A stretch of 64,000 nt of DNA, from NCBI GenBank assembly GCA_964624475.1, contig CAZUYC010000133.1, positions 1 through 64,000 of the forward strand, in the 5' to 3' direction. The notes beneath the pieces were generated by a model. That model made no database searches, had not been told where the DNA came from, and saw only the letters and a list, made by a program, of their open reading frames with translations. This stretch comes from CAZUYC01 sp964624475. Its GTDB lineage: Bacteria > Myxococcota_A > UBA9160 > SMWR01. Shown here piece by piece: positions 8,003 through 19,665 of this stretch (position 1 is its first letter; every line of letters starts with the position of its first letter). The position numbers and the translations under genes are program-made.

Positions 8003-8558
8003 GGCTGGCCGAAGCGCTCGAGGACCGTCGAGGATCGGATCGACGGACCTTGATGCTCTTCCGGCGGCGCAGCCGCGAAGGGCGCGACCGACGCCAGAAG
8101 CCGCGTTCTTCGGTGCGCGCTGCTCGGCTGCGAAGTGCTGGCAGTGGGAGCCATCGGGCGGCAACGCGACCCCTGACTTCCGCCGCCCCGCCTGCGCGCC
8201 TACGCGCGGTGGATAGAGCCGCGCCTCTTCACACGAGCCCATCTCGCGGCACTAACGCTTCGCGCCGCAGGTGAACGCGGTGCCGGGAGTCAAGCGCCCT
8301 ACCTCGGGGCCCGGGGATTGCACGAGACCGCCATCGCGCCCCTGCCAGGGCCGCACCCGGACGCGTTGATTGGAGTCTCAGCTCGCCTATGAGCAGTTCG
8401 GCTGCCGATTCCTTCGAATTAGCGAGAGCAACCCGGTGCCCGCCATGATCAGAAGCAAGGGGGCTGGCTCCGGAACGCTCGTCGGACTCAACTAAACGAG
8501 CCTCCGGAAAAGCCGGGGCGGTTCAGTCAGGCGAAGCTGGGGATTCTCGAGGGGTTGC
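8003..8558. other. Gene-poor stretch with possible mobile-element debris
   Basis: No convincing gene in about 555 bases. A short plus-strand frame ending in TAA at about 8494 (…SNPVPAMIRSKGAGSGTL…) could be the tail of a decayed gene. Just after it, around 8498-8526, lies a small hairpin (CTCCGG-AAAAG-CCGGGG) of the sort seen at the ends of some insertion sequences. Base composition is less extreme than in the housekeeping regions. The stretch lies on the 3' side of tRNA-Lys, a usual place for integrated elements, but no integrase or attachment repeat is recognisable. Confidence 0.4.
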
Positions 8559-8634
8559 TGGTGGGCCGTCTGGGGATCGAACCCAGGACCAACGGGTTAA
8601 AAGCCCGGTGCTCTGCCAGCTGAGCTAACGGCCC
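8559..8634 (-). tRNA. tRNA-Lys (anticodon TTT)
   Basis: The reverse strand gives a full cloverleaf: acceptor GGGCCGT pairing with ACGGCCC, D-arm AGCTCAGCTGGCAGAGC, anticodon stem GGGCT/AACCC region with loop CTTTTAA (anticodon TTT), T-arm GGTTCGATCCC, and an encoded 3' CCA at 8559-8561. The 3' end faces the accessory-looking segment to the left. Confidence 0.95.
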
Positions 8635-8730
8635 GGGAGGAGCATACCGACTTGGACGTTCTCCCGATCGGCAGGTGATCCGCCGTGGCCGGAGTCGCGG
8701 GTAGAGGCGGAATCGCCGGTATGGCAATAA

Positions 8731-8759
8731 TTGTCATTCTCTGCCAATCTGCCTACACT
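8731..8759 (+). promoter_or_regulatory. Sigma-70-like promoter of the parDE-type module, with possible operator
   Basis: TTGTCA (8731-8736) and TACACT (8754-8759) are separated by 17 bases, close to the sigma-70 consensus. The ATG of the antitoxin is at 8767, so transcription would start on or next to the start codon and the message is probably leaderless. The promoter lies inside an interrupted inverted repeat (TGGCA 8722-8726 / TGCCA 8742-8746) that could be the binding site of the antitoxin. Confidence 0.5.
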
Positions 8760-8766
8760 CCCAGGC

Positions 8767-9015
8767 ATGCCGACCATGAACATCTCGCTCCCCGAGCCGC
8801 TGCGCGCCTTCGTCGAAGACGAGGTCACACGGGGCGGCTACTCGAGCGTGAGCGAGTACATGCGCGAGCTCGTTCGCAAGGCAAAGAGCGAGAAGGAGCT
8901 CGAGGCGAGGCTCCTTGGTGCGCTCGATGGTGAGGATCAGGGTGAGGTGAACCCCGAGTTCTTCGCGAGGCTCCGCGATCACGCACGGAGGATCGCAAGG
9001 AAGAAGCGCGGGTGA
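8767..9015 (+). CDS. ParD-like type II antitoxin (ribbon-helix-helix)
   Basis: 82 residues beginning MPTMNISLPEPLRAFVEDEV, with TRGGYSSVSEYMRELVRKA, the standard N-terminal ribbon-helix-helix of ParD/CopG antitoxins; the C-terminal part (AKSEKELEARLLGALDG…) would bind and neutralise the toxin. ATG 8767 is chosen because it starts the conserved domain and follows a promoter directly. The TGA overlaps the GTG of the toxin gene (GTGA), the usual arrangement in such operons, and the protein normally represses its own promoter. Confidence 0.85.
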   Translation: MPTMNISLPEPLRAFVEDEVTRGGYSSVSEYMRELVRKAKSEKELEARLLGALDGEDQGEVNPEFFARLRDHARRIARKKRG

Positions 9016-9322
9016 AGCGATACCCGGTTCGCCGGCGCGCCCGGGCCGAGATCGAACTCCTGGCCCACGTGGAGCGCATTGCCAGCGATGACGTCGATGC
9101 GGCCATTCGCCTTGCCGACGCCGTCGAGGAGGCCCTGATGGTCATCGCAGAGCATCCTGAAATGGGCGCACCCTACGAGACGGCGCATCCGCGACTCGCG
9201 GGCCTTCGAAAATGGGTGCTCCCTCGCTTCCCGAACTACTGCTCTTCTACCTCTTCGATGGCGCCGCCGTACACCTGCTCCACGTCTTTCACGCTGCCAA
9301 GGACTACGACCCGACCGAGTAG
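9012..9322 (+). pseudogene. ParE-like toxin, frameshifted
   Basis: From GTG 9012 the frame encodes a ParE/RelE-superfamily toxin: VKRYPVRRRARAEIELLAHV…EHPEMGAPYETAHPRLAGLRKWVLPRFPNY. After the TAC at 9237-9239 it slips. The expected ending (LLFYLFDGAAVHLLHVFHAAKDYDPTE) is encoded one frame over, to a TAG at 9320-9322. Adding one C at 9239/9240 restores a normal toxin of about 103 residues. The unshifted frame continues to 9359 as nonsense. Loss of about 27 C-terminal residues, which include a core strand, should inactivate the toxin. A sequencing error in this short C/T-rich stretch is the alternative. Confidence 0.75.
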
Positions 9323-9330
9323 CCAGAGGC

Positions 9331-10455
9331 TCAGCGCGCGGGGTCGAGGAACTCCTTGAAGCCGTAGCGTGCGTGCGGGCCGAAGGAGAGCTGCTCGAGG
9401 ACGCCGACGCCCGTCTCGCGGCCCATGCGCGCGCGCACGACCTGCTGGATGTGCTGGTTCTCGAAGGCCATCGGGTCGAGGTCGTCGCACTTCCACGACT
9501 CGCCGCCGAGGGCGAGCTCGCCCTTCCAGAGGCCGTGACCCCAGGTCGGGTGCAGATAGCCGATGCCCTTCATGCGGAAGCAGAGCAGCGCCTCGAGGTC
9601 GATCTCGTGGCGCGCGCTCGACTTCTCGACGAGCGCGATGCGCGCGCGGCGCGCGCGCCGCGTGCCGGGGACGTACTCGACCTCGTGCTCGCAGCCGGCG
9701 AGGCGGCGCTCGCCCGGGTCCTCCGTGCCCGGGATCGCGTCGGGCGAGTCGTAGGCGGGGAGGATCGCGGCGTCCTGGTGCCAGGTGCAGGCGTCCGCGT
9801 CCTCGAAGATGCCGTAGTGGGTGCAGCGGTCCTTCCAGTGGATCGGGGCCCACAAGAAGAAGACGTGCGGCGCCACGGCCTGCGGCGCGCCGCCCGTCTC
9901 GGGCTCGCCGAGCGGGCGGATGCCCCAGGAGCGGTCCTTCGTGCCGTGGACGCGCGCCGTGTCGATCGGCAGCTCGCGCCCGGCGTAGCGGATGCGCCCC
10001 TGCCAGCGCCCGAACTGAGCGAAGCGGGTCACGTCCATGATCAGCCGTTCGCCGCGGCGCAGCGTCTGGCGGCCCTCCTGGATCGCAGCGGTGCGCGCGG
10101 CGAAGGCGAGGTCGCACTCGATCCCGGTCTCGTTCGGCGCGAGGACGACGCGCAGCCGCCGCATGGGATCGGTCACCTCGATCCGGAACGGGCCGACCTC
10201 CACCTGCGTCGGCTCCTTCGGCAGGCGCCGCGAGGCGTGGAAGGCGTGCTGCTCGCCGTCGCGCACGATCGAGAAACCGCAGTCCAGGACGCCGCGGTTC
10301 GGGTAGATCGCCGCGCCGATCCCGAAGTAGAACTCCCCGTCCTCGGCGTAGCCGTTGAACCAGGTGCGGTCGTAGACGTTGCGGTCGCTCGACGCCGGAT
10401 GCGCGATCGGCTCCGGCGTCTGGTGGATCGGGTAGTCGTCGAAGCGCGAGAGCAT
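9331..10455 (-). CDS. Uncharacterised AttH/lipocalin-like protein
   Basis: 374 residues from ATG 10455. It begins MLSRFDDYPIHQTPEPIAHPASSDRNVYDRTWFNGY and has many aromatic and glycine-rich beta segments (FYFGIGAAIYPNRGVLDCGFSIV, GTKDRSWGIRPLGEPE, FFLWAPIHWKDRC). This style fits the AttH/CrtC-like double-lipocalin proteins and related uncharacterised families in actinobacteria and deltaproteobacteria, often beside lipid or steroid catabolism genes. No signal peptide. The conserved G-T-K-D-R-S-W-G-I-R-P segment is likely central to ligand binding. Neighbours give no help. Family placement is from memory of sequence style and is tentative. Confidence 0.55.
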   Translation of the reverse strand: MLSRFDDYPIHQTPEPIAHPASSDRNVYDRTWFNGYAEDGEFYFGIGAAIYPNRGVLDCGFSIVRDGEQHAFHASRRLPKEPTQVEVGPFRIEVTDPMRRLRVVLAPNETGIECDLAFAARTAAIQEGRQTLRRGERLIMDVTRFAQFGRWQGRIRYAGRELPIDTARVHGTKDRSWGIRPLGEPETGGAPQAVAPHVFFLWAPIHWKDRCTHYGIFEDADACTWHQDAAILPAYDSPDAIPGTEDPGERRLAGCEHEVEYVPGTRRARRARIALVEKSSARHEIDLEALLCFRMKGIGYLHPTWGHGLWKGELALGGESWKCDDLDPMAFENQHIQQVVRARMGRETGVGVLEQLSFGPHARYGFKEFLDPAR

Positions 10456-10579
10456 CGGGGGCTCCTCCTGCCCGCGGATTATACGCTCCGGCGCCGCCGC
10501 GACCGTCCGCGCCCGGGCGTTCCCGCGGGCGGCCCGCTCTGTGGCACCGGCACGCGCCGGGCCGGGGTCGCCGCGGGTT

Positions 10580-11263
10580 TCAGGGCGCGAGCTCGACGAG
10601 CAGCGCGCAGTGGTCGGAGCCGCGCACCTCGAGGACCTCGACGCGCGCCACCTCGCAGCCGCGCGCCAGGCAGTGGTCGATGCGCAGCAGGCGCAGCCGG
10701 CCGATCCCGCGCGGCCAGGTGCGGGCGGGCCGCCGGCCGCTGCGGCGCGCGTGCAGGGCGGGCAGGTCCTCGAGGCGGGCGGCGAGGCGGCGATAGAGCG
10801 GCCAGAGCGGCGTCGCGTTCAGGTCGCCCAGCAGCACGCGCGCGCGCTCGGGGCTCGCGTCGAGGTGCGCGAGGAGCCCCTCCACCTGCGCGCGGCGGCG
10901 CGCCAGCTGCGCGAGGGGGCGGCGCAGCGTGGCCGCGTTCGCCATGTGCACGTTCAGCACCTCGAGCGGCGCGCCGAGCTGGGGCCACTCGCGGGGATCG
11001 AGCTCCGCGGCGTGCGCGTCGCGGTAGCGCAGCCGGATCCGCGAGGCGCGCGCCGGGGCTGCCAGCGCGATCCCCATGCCGCGGTGGTCGCGGCGCGGGT
11101 CGAGCTGTCCGTGGCCGAGCACGCGCGCGAGCGCGTCGGCCTGTTCGGGCGCGAGCTCCTGCGCGGCCACCACCTCGGCGCCGCTCTCGCGCACGAGCTC
11201 GGCGAAGGCCGCGGGGTCGGCCCCGCCGTTCATCAGGTTCGCGGAGAGGATGCGGAGCCCCAT
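10580..11263 (-). CDS. Endonuclease/exonuclease/phosphatase-family protein
   Basis: 227 residues from ATG 11263 (MGLRILSANLMNGG). It has the ordered motifs of the Mg2+-dependent EEP fold: LSANLMN (metal Asn), AAQELAPEQADAL (metal Glu), LNVHMANA, LLGDLNATP (catalytic D-x-N), and the C-terminal SDH in RGSDHCALLVEL. No signal peptide. The ATG shares one base with the TGA of the hicA gene, so it is translated from the hicBA transcript. Substrate could be nucleic acid or a phospholipid/sugar phosphate; the sequence does not decide. Confidence 0.75.
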   Translation of the reverse strand: MGLRILSANLMNGGADPAAFAELVRESGAEVVAAQELAPEQADALARVLGHGQLDPRRDHRGMGIALAAPARASRIRLRYRDAHAAELDPREWPQLGAPLEVLNVHMANAATLRRPLAQLARRRAQVEGLLAHLDASPERARVLLGDLNATPLWPLYRRLAARLEDLPALHARRSGRRPARTWPRGIGRLRLLRIDHCLARGCEVARVEVLEVRGSDHCALLVELAP

Positions 11264-11454
11264 CAACCGCCGATTTCGGGTACAGCCAGGGCCCGGCAGA
11301 TCCTGTGAGCCAGCCGGTTCGGGATCTCGGTGTGGCGTGGGATCGCCTCGACAGCGCCCGTCGCGGGATTGCACCCGAGGGAGTGCGAGCGACCTTCTCG
11401 CTTCAGGTAGCATCCGTTCCGGCGAAGGTACCGGAGCAGCGCCCCTCGGTTCAC
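11263..11454 (-). CDS. hicA: HicA-like mRNA-interferase toxin
   Basis: 63 residues from GTG 11454: NRGALLRYLRRNGCYLKREGRSHSLGCNPATGAVEAIPRHTEIPN, the small double-stranded-RNA-binding-like fold of HicA, with the catalytic His in GRSHS and the conserved NP…PRH. HicA cleaves mRNA. The start overlaps the hicB stop (GTGA). Order is antitoxin first, the reverse of E. coli but common. The catalytic residue is present, so it may be functional. Confidence 0.8.
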   Translation of the reverse strand: MNRGALLRYLRRNGCYLKREGRSHSLGCNPATGAVEAIPRHTEIPNRLAHRICRALAVPEIGG

Positions 11455-11666
11455 TCGACGACGACCGTCTCGCGTTCGGCCTCGGGCGGTACGCCCCGGA
11501 GAGCGTCCTCGCGCCGATCCTCGAGGATCAGCGCGATGCCGTCAGCCAGACTCGCGCGCGCCTCCTCCTTGGTGCGCCCCTGCCCGTTCGCCCCCGGGAT
11601 CTCCGGGCAGTAGGCGACGAACCAATCGCCGTCTCTCTCGAAGATCGCGGTGAACTGGTTGCTCAT
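11451..11666 (-). CDS. hicB: HicB-like antitoxin
   Basis: 71 residues from ATG 11666: MSNQFTAIFERDGDWFVAYCPEIPGANGQGRTKEEARASL, the partial RNase-H-like HicB fold (D..W.VA.CPE.PG…G.T.EEA). It lacks the separate DNA-binding domain of longer HicB proteins, so autoregulation may be weak or shared. It is the first gene of a hicB-hicA-EEP unit and follows purA's end by 32 bases on the same strand, so the unit could be read from purA or from its own promoter. Confidence 0.8.
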   Translation of the reverse strand: MSNQFTAIFERDGDWFVAYCPEIPGANGQGRTKEEARASLADGIALILEDRREDALRGVPPEAERETVVVE

Positions 11667-11698
11667 CTCGGCAAGTGTCCCACCCGCCTCCTTTCCGG

Positions 11699-12993
<1,295 letters not shown>

Positions 12994-12997
<4 letters not shown>

Positions 12998-14580
12998 GGA
13001 CCGAGGTCCACGAGCTGGGCCGAGATCATGTGCGGGAGGCTGCGCAGGCGCTCCATCACGGCGGCGGAGGGCGCGCTGTCGACGTTCACCAGCATGCAGG
13101 CCTCGCTGCGCTCGCGCACCAGCGCGAGCTGCATGCGCGAGATGTTGACGCCCTCCTCCCCGAGCACCGTACCCACGTGGCCGACCACGCCGGGTCGGTC
13201 GTGGTTGTGCAGCAGCAGCGTCGGACCCTCGGGGATCGCCTCGAGCATGAAGTCGTCGATGCGCACGATGCGCGGTTGTCGGCCGTGGAAGACGGCGCCG
13301 GCCACGAGGCGCTCGAGGCAGCCCGAGACCCGGGTCGTGATGGCGCTCGCGAAGTCCGAGGTGCGGCTCGACTTCGACTCGATCACCTTGATGCCGCGCT
13401 CCCGGGCGATCACCGGCGCGTTCACCATGTTGACCTGGTCCGTGACGGACTCGAGCAGGCCGCGCAGCACCGCCACCGTCATCGGCGCCACCTCGAGCTC
13501 CGCCGCGTCGCCCGAGTACTCGACCTCGATCTGGTCGATCTGCCCCGGGCAGAGCTGCCCCTGGAAGCGGCCGAGCTTGGTCGCGAGCTCGAGGTAGGGC
13601 CGCATGCGCCCGAGGGCCTCCTTCGAGATCGAGGGCACGTTGACCGCGTTGCCGATGATCCCCGCGAGCAGGTAGTCGCGGACCTGCTCCGCGATGGCGA
13701 TCGAGACGTTCACCTGCGCCTGCTCGGTCGAGGCGCCGAGGTGCGGCGTGCAGATCACGCGCTCGTGGCCGAGCAGCGGGTGGTCCTTCGGCGGCGGCTC
13801 CTTCTCGAAGACGTCGAGCGCCGCGCCGCCGACCTGGCCCGACTCGAGCGCCTCGAGCAGCGCCCGCTCGTCGACGATCCCGCCGCGCGCCGCGTTCACG
13901 ATCAGCACGCCGCGCCGCATCTTCGCGAAGGCCTTGCGGTCGAGCAGCGCCGCGGTGTCCTTGGTCTTCGGGACGTGGAGCGTGATCGCGTCGGCGCGCG
14001 CGAAGAGCTCGTCCTGGCCGACGAGCTCGACCTCGAGGTTCGGGATCGCGCCCTCGGCGAGGTAGGGATCGTGAGCGATCACCTGCATCCCGAACCCCCG
14101 CGCGCGGTCCGCAACGATGCGTCCGATGCGCCCGAGCCCGATCACGCCGAGCGTGCGGTGGTAGAGCTCCATGCCGATGAAGCGGTTCTTCTCCCATTGG
14201 CCCTGCCGCATGCTGGCGGTGGCCTGCGGGATGTGGCGCGCGAGCGAGACGAGCAGCGCCACGGCGTGCTCGGCGGTGGTGATGTTGTTGCCGCCGGGCG
14301 TGTTCATCACGACGATGCCGCGCGCGGTCGCGGCCCGGACGTCGATGTTGTCGACGCCGATCCCCGCCCGGCCGATCACCTGGAGCTGCTTCGCCGCCGC
14401 GATCACGTCGGCCGTGACCTTGGTGGCGCTGCGGATCACGAGCCCGTCGACGTCGGCGATCGCGGCGAGCAGGTCGCCCGGGGCGAGCCCCGGCCGGTAG
14501 GCGACCTGCATCCCGCGCGCGCGCTCGAGGATCTCGAGGCCCGGGGGGGCGAGCTCGTCGCTGACGAGAACCTTCGGCAC
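12994..14580 (-). CDS. serA: D-3-phosphoglycerate dehydrogenase, long form
   Basis: 528 residues from GTG 14580. It oxidises 3-phosphoglycerate with NAD+ as the first step of serine synthesis. The substrate domain (GLVIRSATKVTADVI), the NAD-binding loop GLGRIG in LGVIGLGRIGRIVADRARGFG, and the active-site His in CTPHLGAST are present. The C-terminus has the intervening ASB domain and an ACT domain (HNHDRPGVVGHVGTVLGEEG, NISRMQL), which in long-form enzymes allows serine feedback. Divergent from the copper ATPase across about 100 bases; purA follows with a 4-base overlap. Confidence 0.96.
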
Positions 14581-14679
14581 GGGTCTCCGAGCTGCCGCCG
14601 GCGCGATCAGCGCGCTAACCGCCTGCCGGGCCTTGGGAAAGCAGATGGAGCCGGGGGAGTGTGCCGGACCCTCGCGGGG

Positions 14680-16902
<2,223 letters not shown>

Positions 16903-16923
16903 CCGAGCGCGGGATCTCACGAA

Positions 16924-17472
16924 ATGGCCGCCCGGCCCGTCCGCAAAGAGATGTCTACTCGGCCTGGCTCCGGCTTGCCGCCGTTCGAGCGCGTCGTCGA
17001 GCTCTACGGGCCTGCCCTGCTGCGTTTCTGCGCCGCCCAGGCAGGGCCCGGGCGCGCCGACGACTGCTTCCAGGAGACGATGCTGGCGGCGCTGCGGGCC
17101 TATGGCGGGGTGCGCGACCCGCGGGCGATCCGTTCCTGGCTCTTCTCGATCGCCGTCCGCAAGGCGATCGACCTCCACCGCGAGAAGGCACGGGCTCCGC
17201 AGCCCGCCCTGGACCTCGAGGCGTTGGCCGGCGCGGAGGAGCCGGTCCACCGCGACGAGGCGCTCTGGACGCGGGTGTGCAAGCTGCCGGACAAGCAACG
17301 CCGGGCCGTGACGCTTCGCTATCTCGCGGGTCTCTCCCACAAGGAGATCGCCCAGATCATGAAGACCACGGACGCGGCGGCCCGGCGCAACGTCTTCGAA
17401 GGCCTGGCGCGACTGCGAAAGGAGGTGCGTCGATCTCACACGAGCGGCCTGCGGGCCGTCCAAGAGACATGA
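16924..17472 (+). CDS. ECF-type sigma-70 family RNA polymerase sigma factor
   Basis: 182 residues from ATG 16924 (ATG 16951 is an alternative). Region 2 is visible as FERVVELYGPALLRFCAAQAG, DDCFQETMLAALRAY and RSWLFSIAVRKAIDLHREKAR; region 4 as LPDKQRRAVTLRYLAGLSHKEIAQIMKTTDAAARRNVFEGLARLRK, a normal HTH. It directs RNA polymerase to a small set of promoters. No classical transmembrane anti-sigma gene follows; the stop overlaps the methyltransferase start (ATGA), a pairing seen in other proteobacteria where the sigma factor is linked to ogt. It lies immediately after copA. Confidence 0.85.
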   Translation: MAARPVRKEMSTRPGSGLPPFERVVELYGPALLRFCAAQAGPGRADDCFQETMLAALRAYGGVRDPRAIRSWLFSIAVRKAIDLHREKARAPQPALDLEALAGAEEPVHRDEALWTRVCKLPDKQRRAVTLRYLAGLSHKEIAQIMKTTDAAARRNVFEGLARLRKEVRRSHTSGLRAVQET

Positions 17473-18101
17473 CCCGCGAGCATCCCGAAGACCTGAAGTC
17501 CCTCGAGAAACGGCTCCGCGCGCCCCCGGGGCCCGGCGCGGCCGCCTGGGCCCGGATGCGCCGGGAGCTGGCCGAGCGGGCGAGCGCGGCCGGGCTCGTC
17601 GACGTCGCGTTCGAGCGCCACGACTCGCCGCTCGGGTCGATCGTGCTCGGCGCGACGGTGAAGGGGCTGGTGCGCGTGGGACTTCCCGCCGAGAGCGAGG
17701 ACGCCGTGCTGGCGGAGCTGGCCGAACGGATCTCTCCGAGGGTGCTGGGCTCCTCGCGGGAGTCCGTGACGCGCGCGCGCCGTCAGCTCGACGAGTACTT
17801 CCAGGGGCACCGGCGGCGCTTCGGCGTTCCGCTCGATTGGCAGCTCAGCAGCGGATTCCGGCGCGAGGTCCTGCGTGCCACCGCGCGGATTCCGTACGGC
17901 CGGACGGCCTCGTATGGCGAGGTAGCGACCCGGGCCGGTAGTCCCGCCGCCTTCCGCGCGGCCGGCAGCGCCCTCGCGACGAATCCCCTGCCGATCCTCG
18001 TCCCCTGCCACCGCGTGCTGCCCGCGAGCGGTAGGCTCGGCGGCTACCGCGGCGGCGCCGAGGCCAAGGCGTTGCTGCTCGGCCTCGAGGGCGCAGCCTG
18101 A
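17469..18101 (+). CDS. ogt: O6-methylguanine-DNA methyltransferase with N-terminal extension
   Basis: 210 residues from ATG 17469. It transfers an alkyl group from O6-alkylguanine in DNA to its own cysteine. The active-site motif is PCHRV in PILVPCHRVLPASGRLGGYRGG (about residues 178-199), preceded by the DNA-binding HTH (RIPYGRTASYGEVATRAG, ~140-157). The first ~45 residues (EHPEDLKSLEKRLRAPPGPG, AWARMRRELAERA) are helical and absent from minimal Ogt proteins; in this coupled arrangement they could contact the sigma factor, which is an inference. Translation is coupled to the sigma gene by ATGA overlap. Confidence 0.9.
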   Translation: MTREHPEDLKSLEKRLRAPPGPGAAAWARMRRELAERASAAGLVDVAFERHDSPLGSIVLGATVKGLVRVGLPAESEDAVLAELAERISPRVLGSSRESVTRARRQLDEYFQGHRRRFGVPLDWQLSSGFRREVLRATARIPYGRTASYGEVATRAGSPAAFRAAGSALATNPLPILVPCHRVLPASGRLGGYRGGAEAKALLLGLEGAA

Positions 18102-18128
18102 ATCGCCCCGTGTGAGTCGGAGGGGAAC

Positions 18129-19538
18129 ATGACTGGGACTTCGGCGCCGTCGAAGGGTTGCCTCCTGATCTGTGCCGCGCTTTCGTTGGCACCGGGCATG
18201 GCTGGCTGCAAAACCGTGGCGGATCGCATCGACGATTCTGTCCGCACCGAGATGGAACGGCAAGGAATCCCCGGCGTCGCGATCGCCGTGGCGAGGAACG
18301 GGGAGGTCCTCAAGGCCGCCGGCTACGGCCTGGCCAACCTCGAGCACCGTGTTCCCGTGCGTGCCGAGACGATCTTCCAGTCCGGCTCGCTCGGCAAGCA
18401 GTTCACGGCCGCGGCGGTCATGCTGTTGGTCGAAGACGGCAAGATCGCCCTCTCCGACGCGGTCGCGAAGTACCTGCCCGACGCACCGGCGAGCTGGCGA
18501 GCCATCACCGTGTACCACCTCCTCACGCACACCTCGGGAATTCCCGATTACACGACGGCGACGCTCGATCTGCGTCGCGACCGTACCGAGGACGAGCTGG
18601 CTCGACTCGCCTTTGGACTCGAGCTCGAGTTTCCGGCGGGAGCGCGCTGGAACTACAGCAACACGGGCTACCTGCTGCTCGGCATCGTCATCCGCAAGAC
18701 CTCGGGGCGGTTCTACGCCGACCTCCTGCGCGAGCGCGTCTTCGACCCGCTCGGAATGAAGACGGCGCGAGTCATCAGCGAAGAGGACATCGTGCCGAAC
18801 CGGGCAGCGGGCTATCGGCTCGTGAACGGCGAAGTGAAGAACCAGGAGTGGGTTGCGCCCCAGCTCAACACGACCGCGGACGGAGCGCTCTACCTCTCCG
18901 TGCTCGATCTCGTCGCCTGGGACGAGGGCCTGTCGGCCAGGGCGATCTTGAAGCCCGAGAGCTGGGCGAGGGTCTTCGAACCCGCCCGGCTGAACAGCGG
19001 GAAGACGTTCCCGTACGGATTCGGTTGGAGCCTCGATGAGGTGGCTGGGCAGAAGGTCCATCGACACGGCGGTGCCTGGCAGGGATTCAGGAGCTTCATC
19101 GCGCGCTACCTCGGCGACGGCCTGACGGTCGTGGTTCTGGCCAACCTGGCCGAGGCCGACGTGGATCGGCTCGTCGAGGCGATCGCGGCCATCATGAACC
19201 CCGAGTGGGCGGTGCCCGAGCCCACGGCCATTCCGGACCGCGAACCGCAGGTCACGGCTCGTCTCGAGGGCCTGCTCAGGGCGGCGGCCGGGAGACGGCT
19301 CGTTCGCGAGGAGTTTGCGTACGTCCGGGCCGGGTTCTTCCCGGAAGCCGCGCAGGAGTATGCCGAGTTGCTGCGCGATCTGGGCGAACCCACGCGCGTC
19401 GATCTGGTCGAGCGCCGCGAGCTCGGCGACGACCGCATCTACGAATACGAGGTCGCGTTCGGGGAGAAGAAGGTCCGCGCCACGCTCGGCCTCGCGCCGG
19501 ATGACAAGATCTCGATGCTCGAGATTCGGCCGCACTGA
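18129..19538 (+). CDS. Serine hydrolase of the class C beta-lactamase/esterase family, probable lipoprotein
   Basis: 469 residues from ATG 18129. The N-terminus has a hydrophobic signal and a lipobox-like LAPGMAGC, suggesting a lipid-anchored cell-surface or periplasmic enzyme. Catalytic motifs: S-x-x-K as SLGK in SGSLGKQFTA, the Tyr motif YSN in WNYSNTGYLLLG, and HGG in VHRHGGAWQGF. This family includes esterases, D-aminopeptidases and penicillin-binding-like proteins; clinical beta-lactamase activity should not be assumed. A C-terminal domain of about 110 residues (RLVREEFAYVRAGFFPEAAQEYAEL…) resembles the small accessory domain in similar proteins. GC content is lower than in neighbouring genes. 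Confidence 0.85.
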   Translation: MTGTSAPSKGCLLICAALSLAPGMAGCKTVADRIDDSVRTEMERQGIPGVAIAVARNGEVLKAAGYGLANLEHRVPVRAETIFQSGSLGKQFTAAAVMLLVEDGKIALSDAVAKYLPDAPASWRAITVYHLLTHTSGIPDYTTATLDLRRDRTEDELARLAFGLELEFPAGARWNYSNTGYLLLGIVIRKTSGRFYADLLRERVFDPLGMKTARVISEEDIVPNRAAGYRLVNGEVKNQEWVAPQLNTTADGALYLSVLDLVAWDEGLSARAILKPESWARVFEPARLNSGKTFPYGFGWSLDEVAGQKVHRHGGAWQGFRSFIARYLGDGLTVVVLANLAEADVDRLVEAIAAIMNPEWAVPEPTAIPDREPQVTARLEGLLRAAAGRRLVREEFAYVRAGFFPEAAQEYAELLRDLGEPTRVDLVERRELGDDRIYEYEVAFGEKKVRATLGLAPDDKISMLEIRPH

Positions 19539-19665
19539 TGCCCGATCGCCGGGGGACGGACGATCGTCCTCGGCCGCGGGGGTCGATCGTCTCCGCGGGG
19601 CAGGAGCGGGCGTGGACGTCGACCCGGGGGGTTGCGCGCTAGCCTCGGGCCCGGTGAGCCCTGCC

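Noticed and set aside
13030..14658. Upstream extension of the copper ATPase frame through the serA region
   Set aside because: The frame is open only because of high GC; serA lies on the opposite strand with full conservation, and copA-like sequence starts after 14659.
14581..14679. Metal-responsive riboswitch or CueR-type operator before copA
   Set aside because: No clear dyad with a long spaced promoter and no conserved riboswitch fold was visible in this short region.
18129..19538. Antibiotic-resistance beta-lactamase
   Set aside because: The SxxK, YxN and HGG motifs fit the wide serine-hydrolase/esterase family with an additional C-terminal domain; nothing indicates AmpC-type activity.
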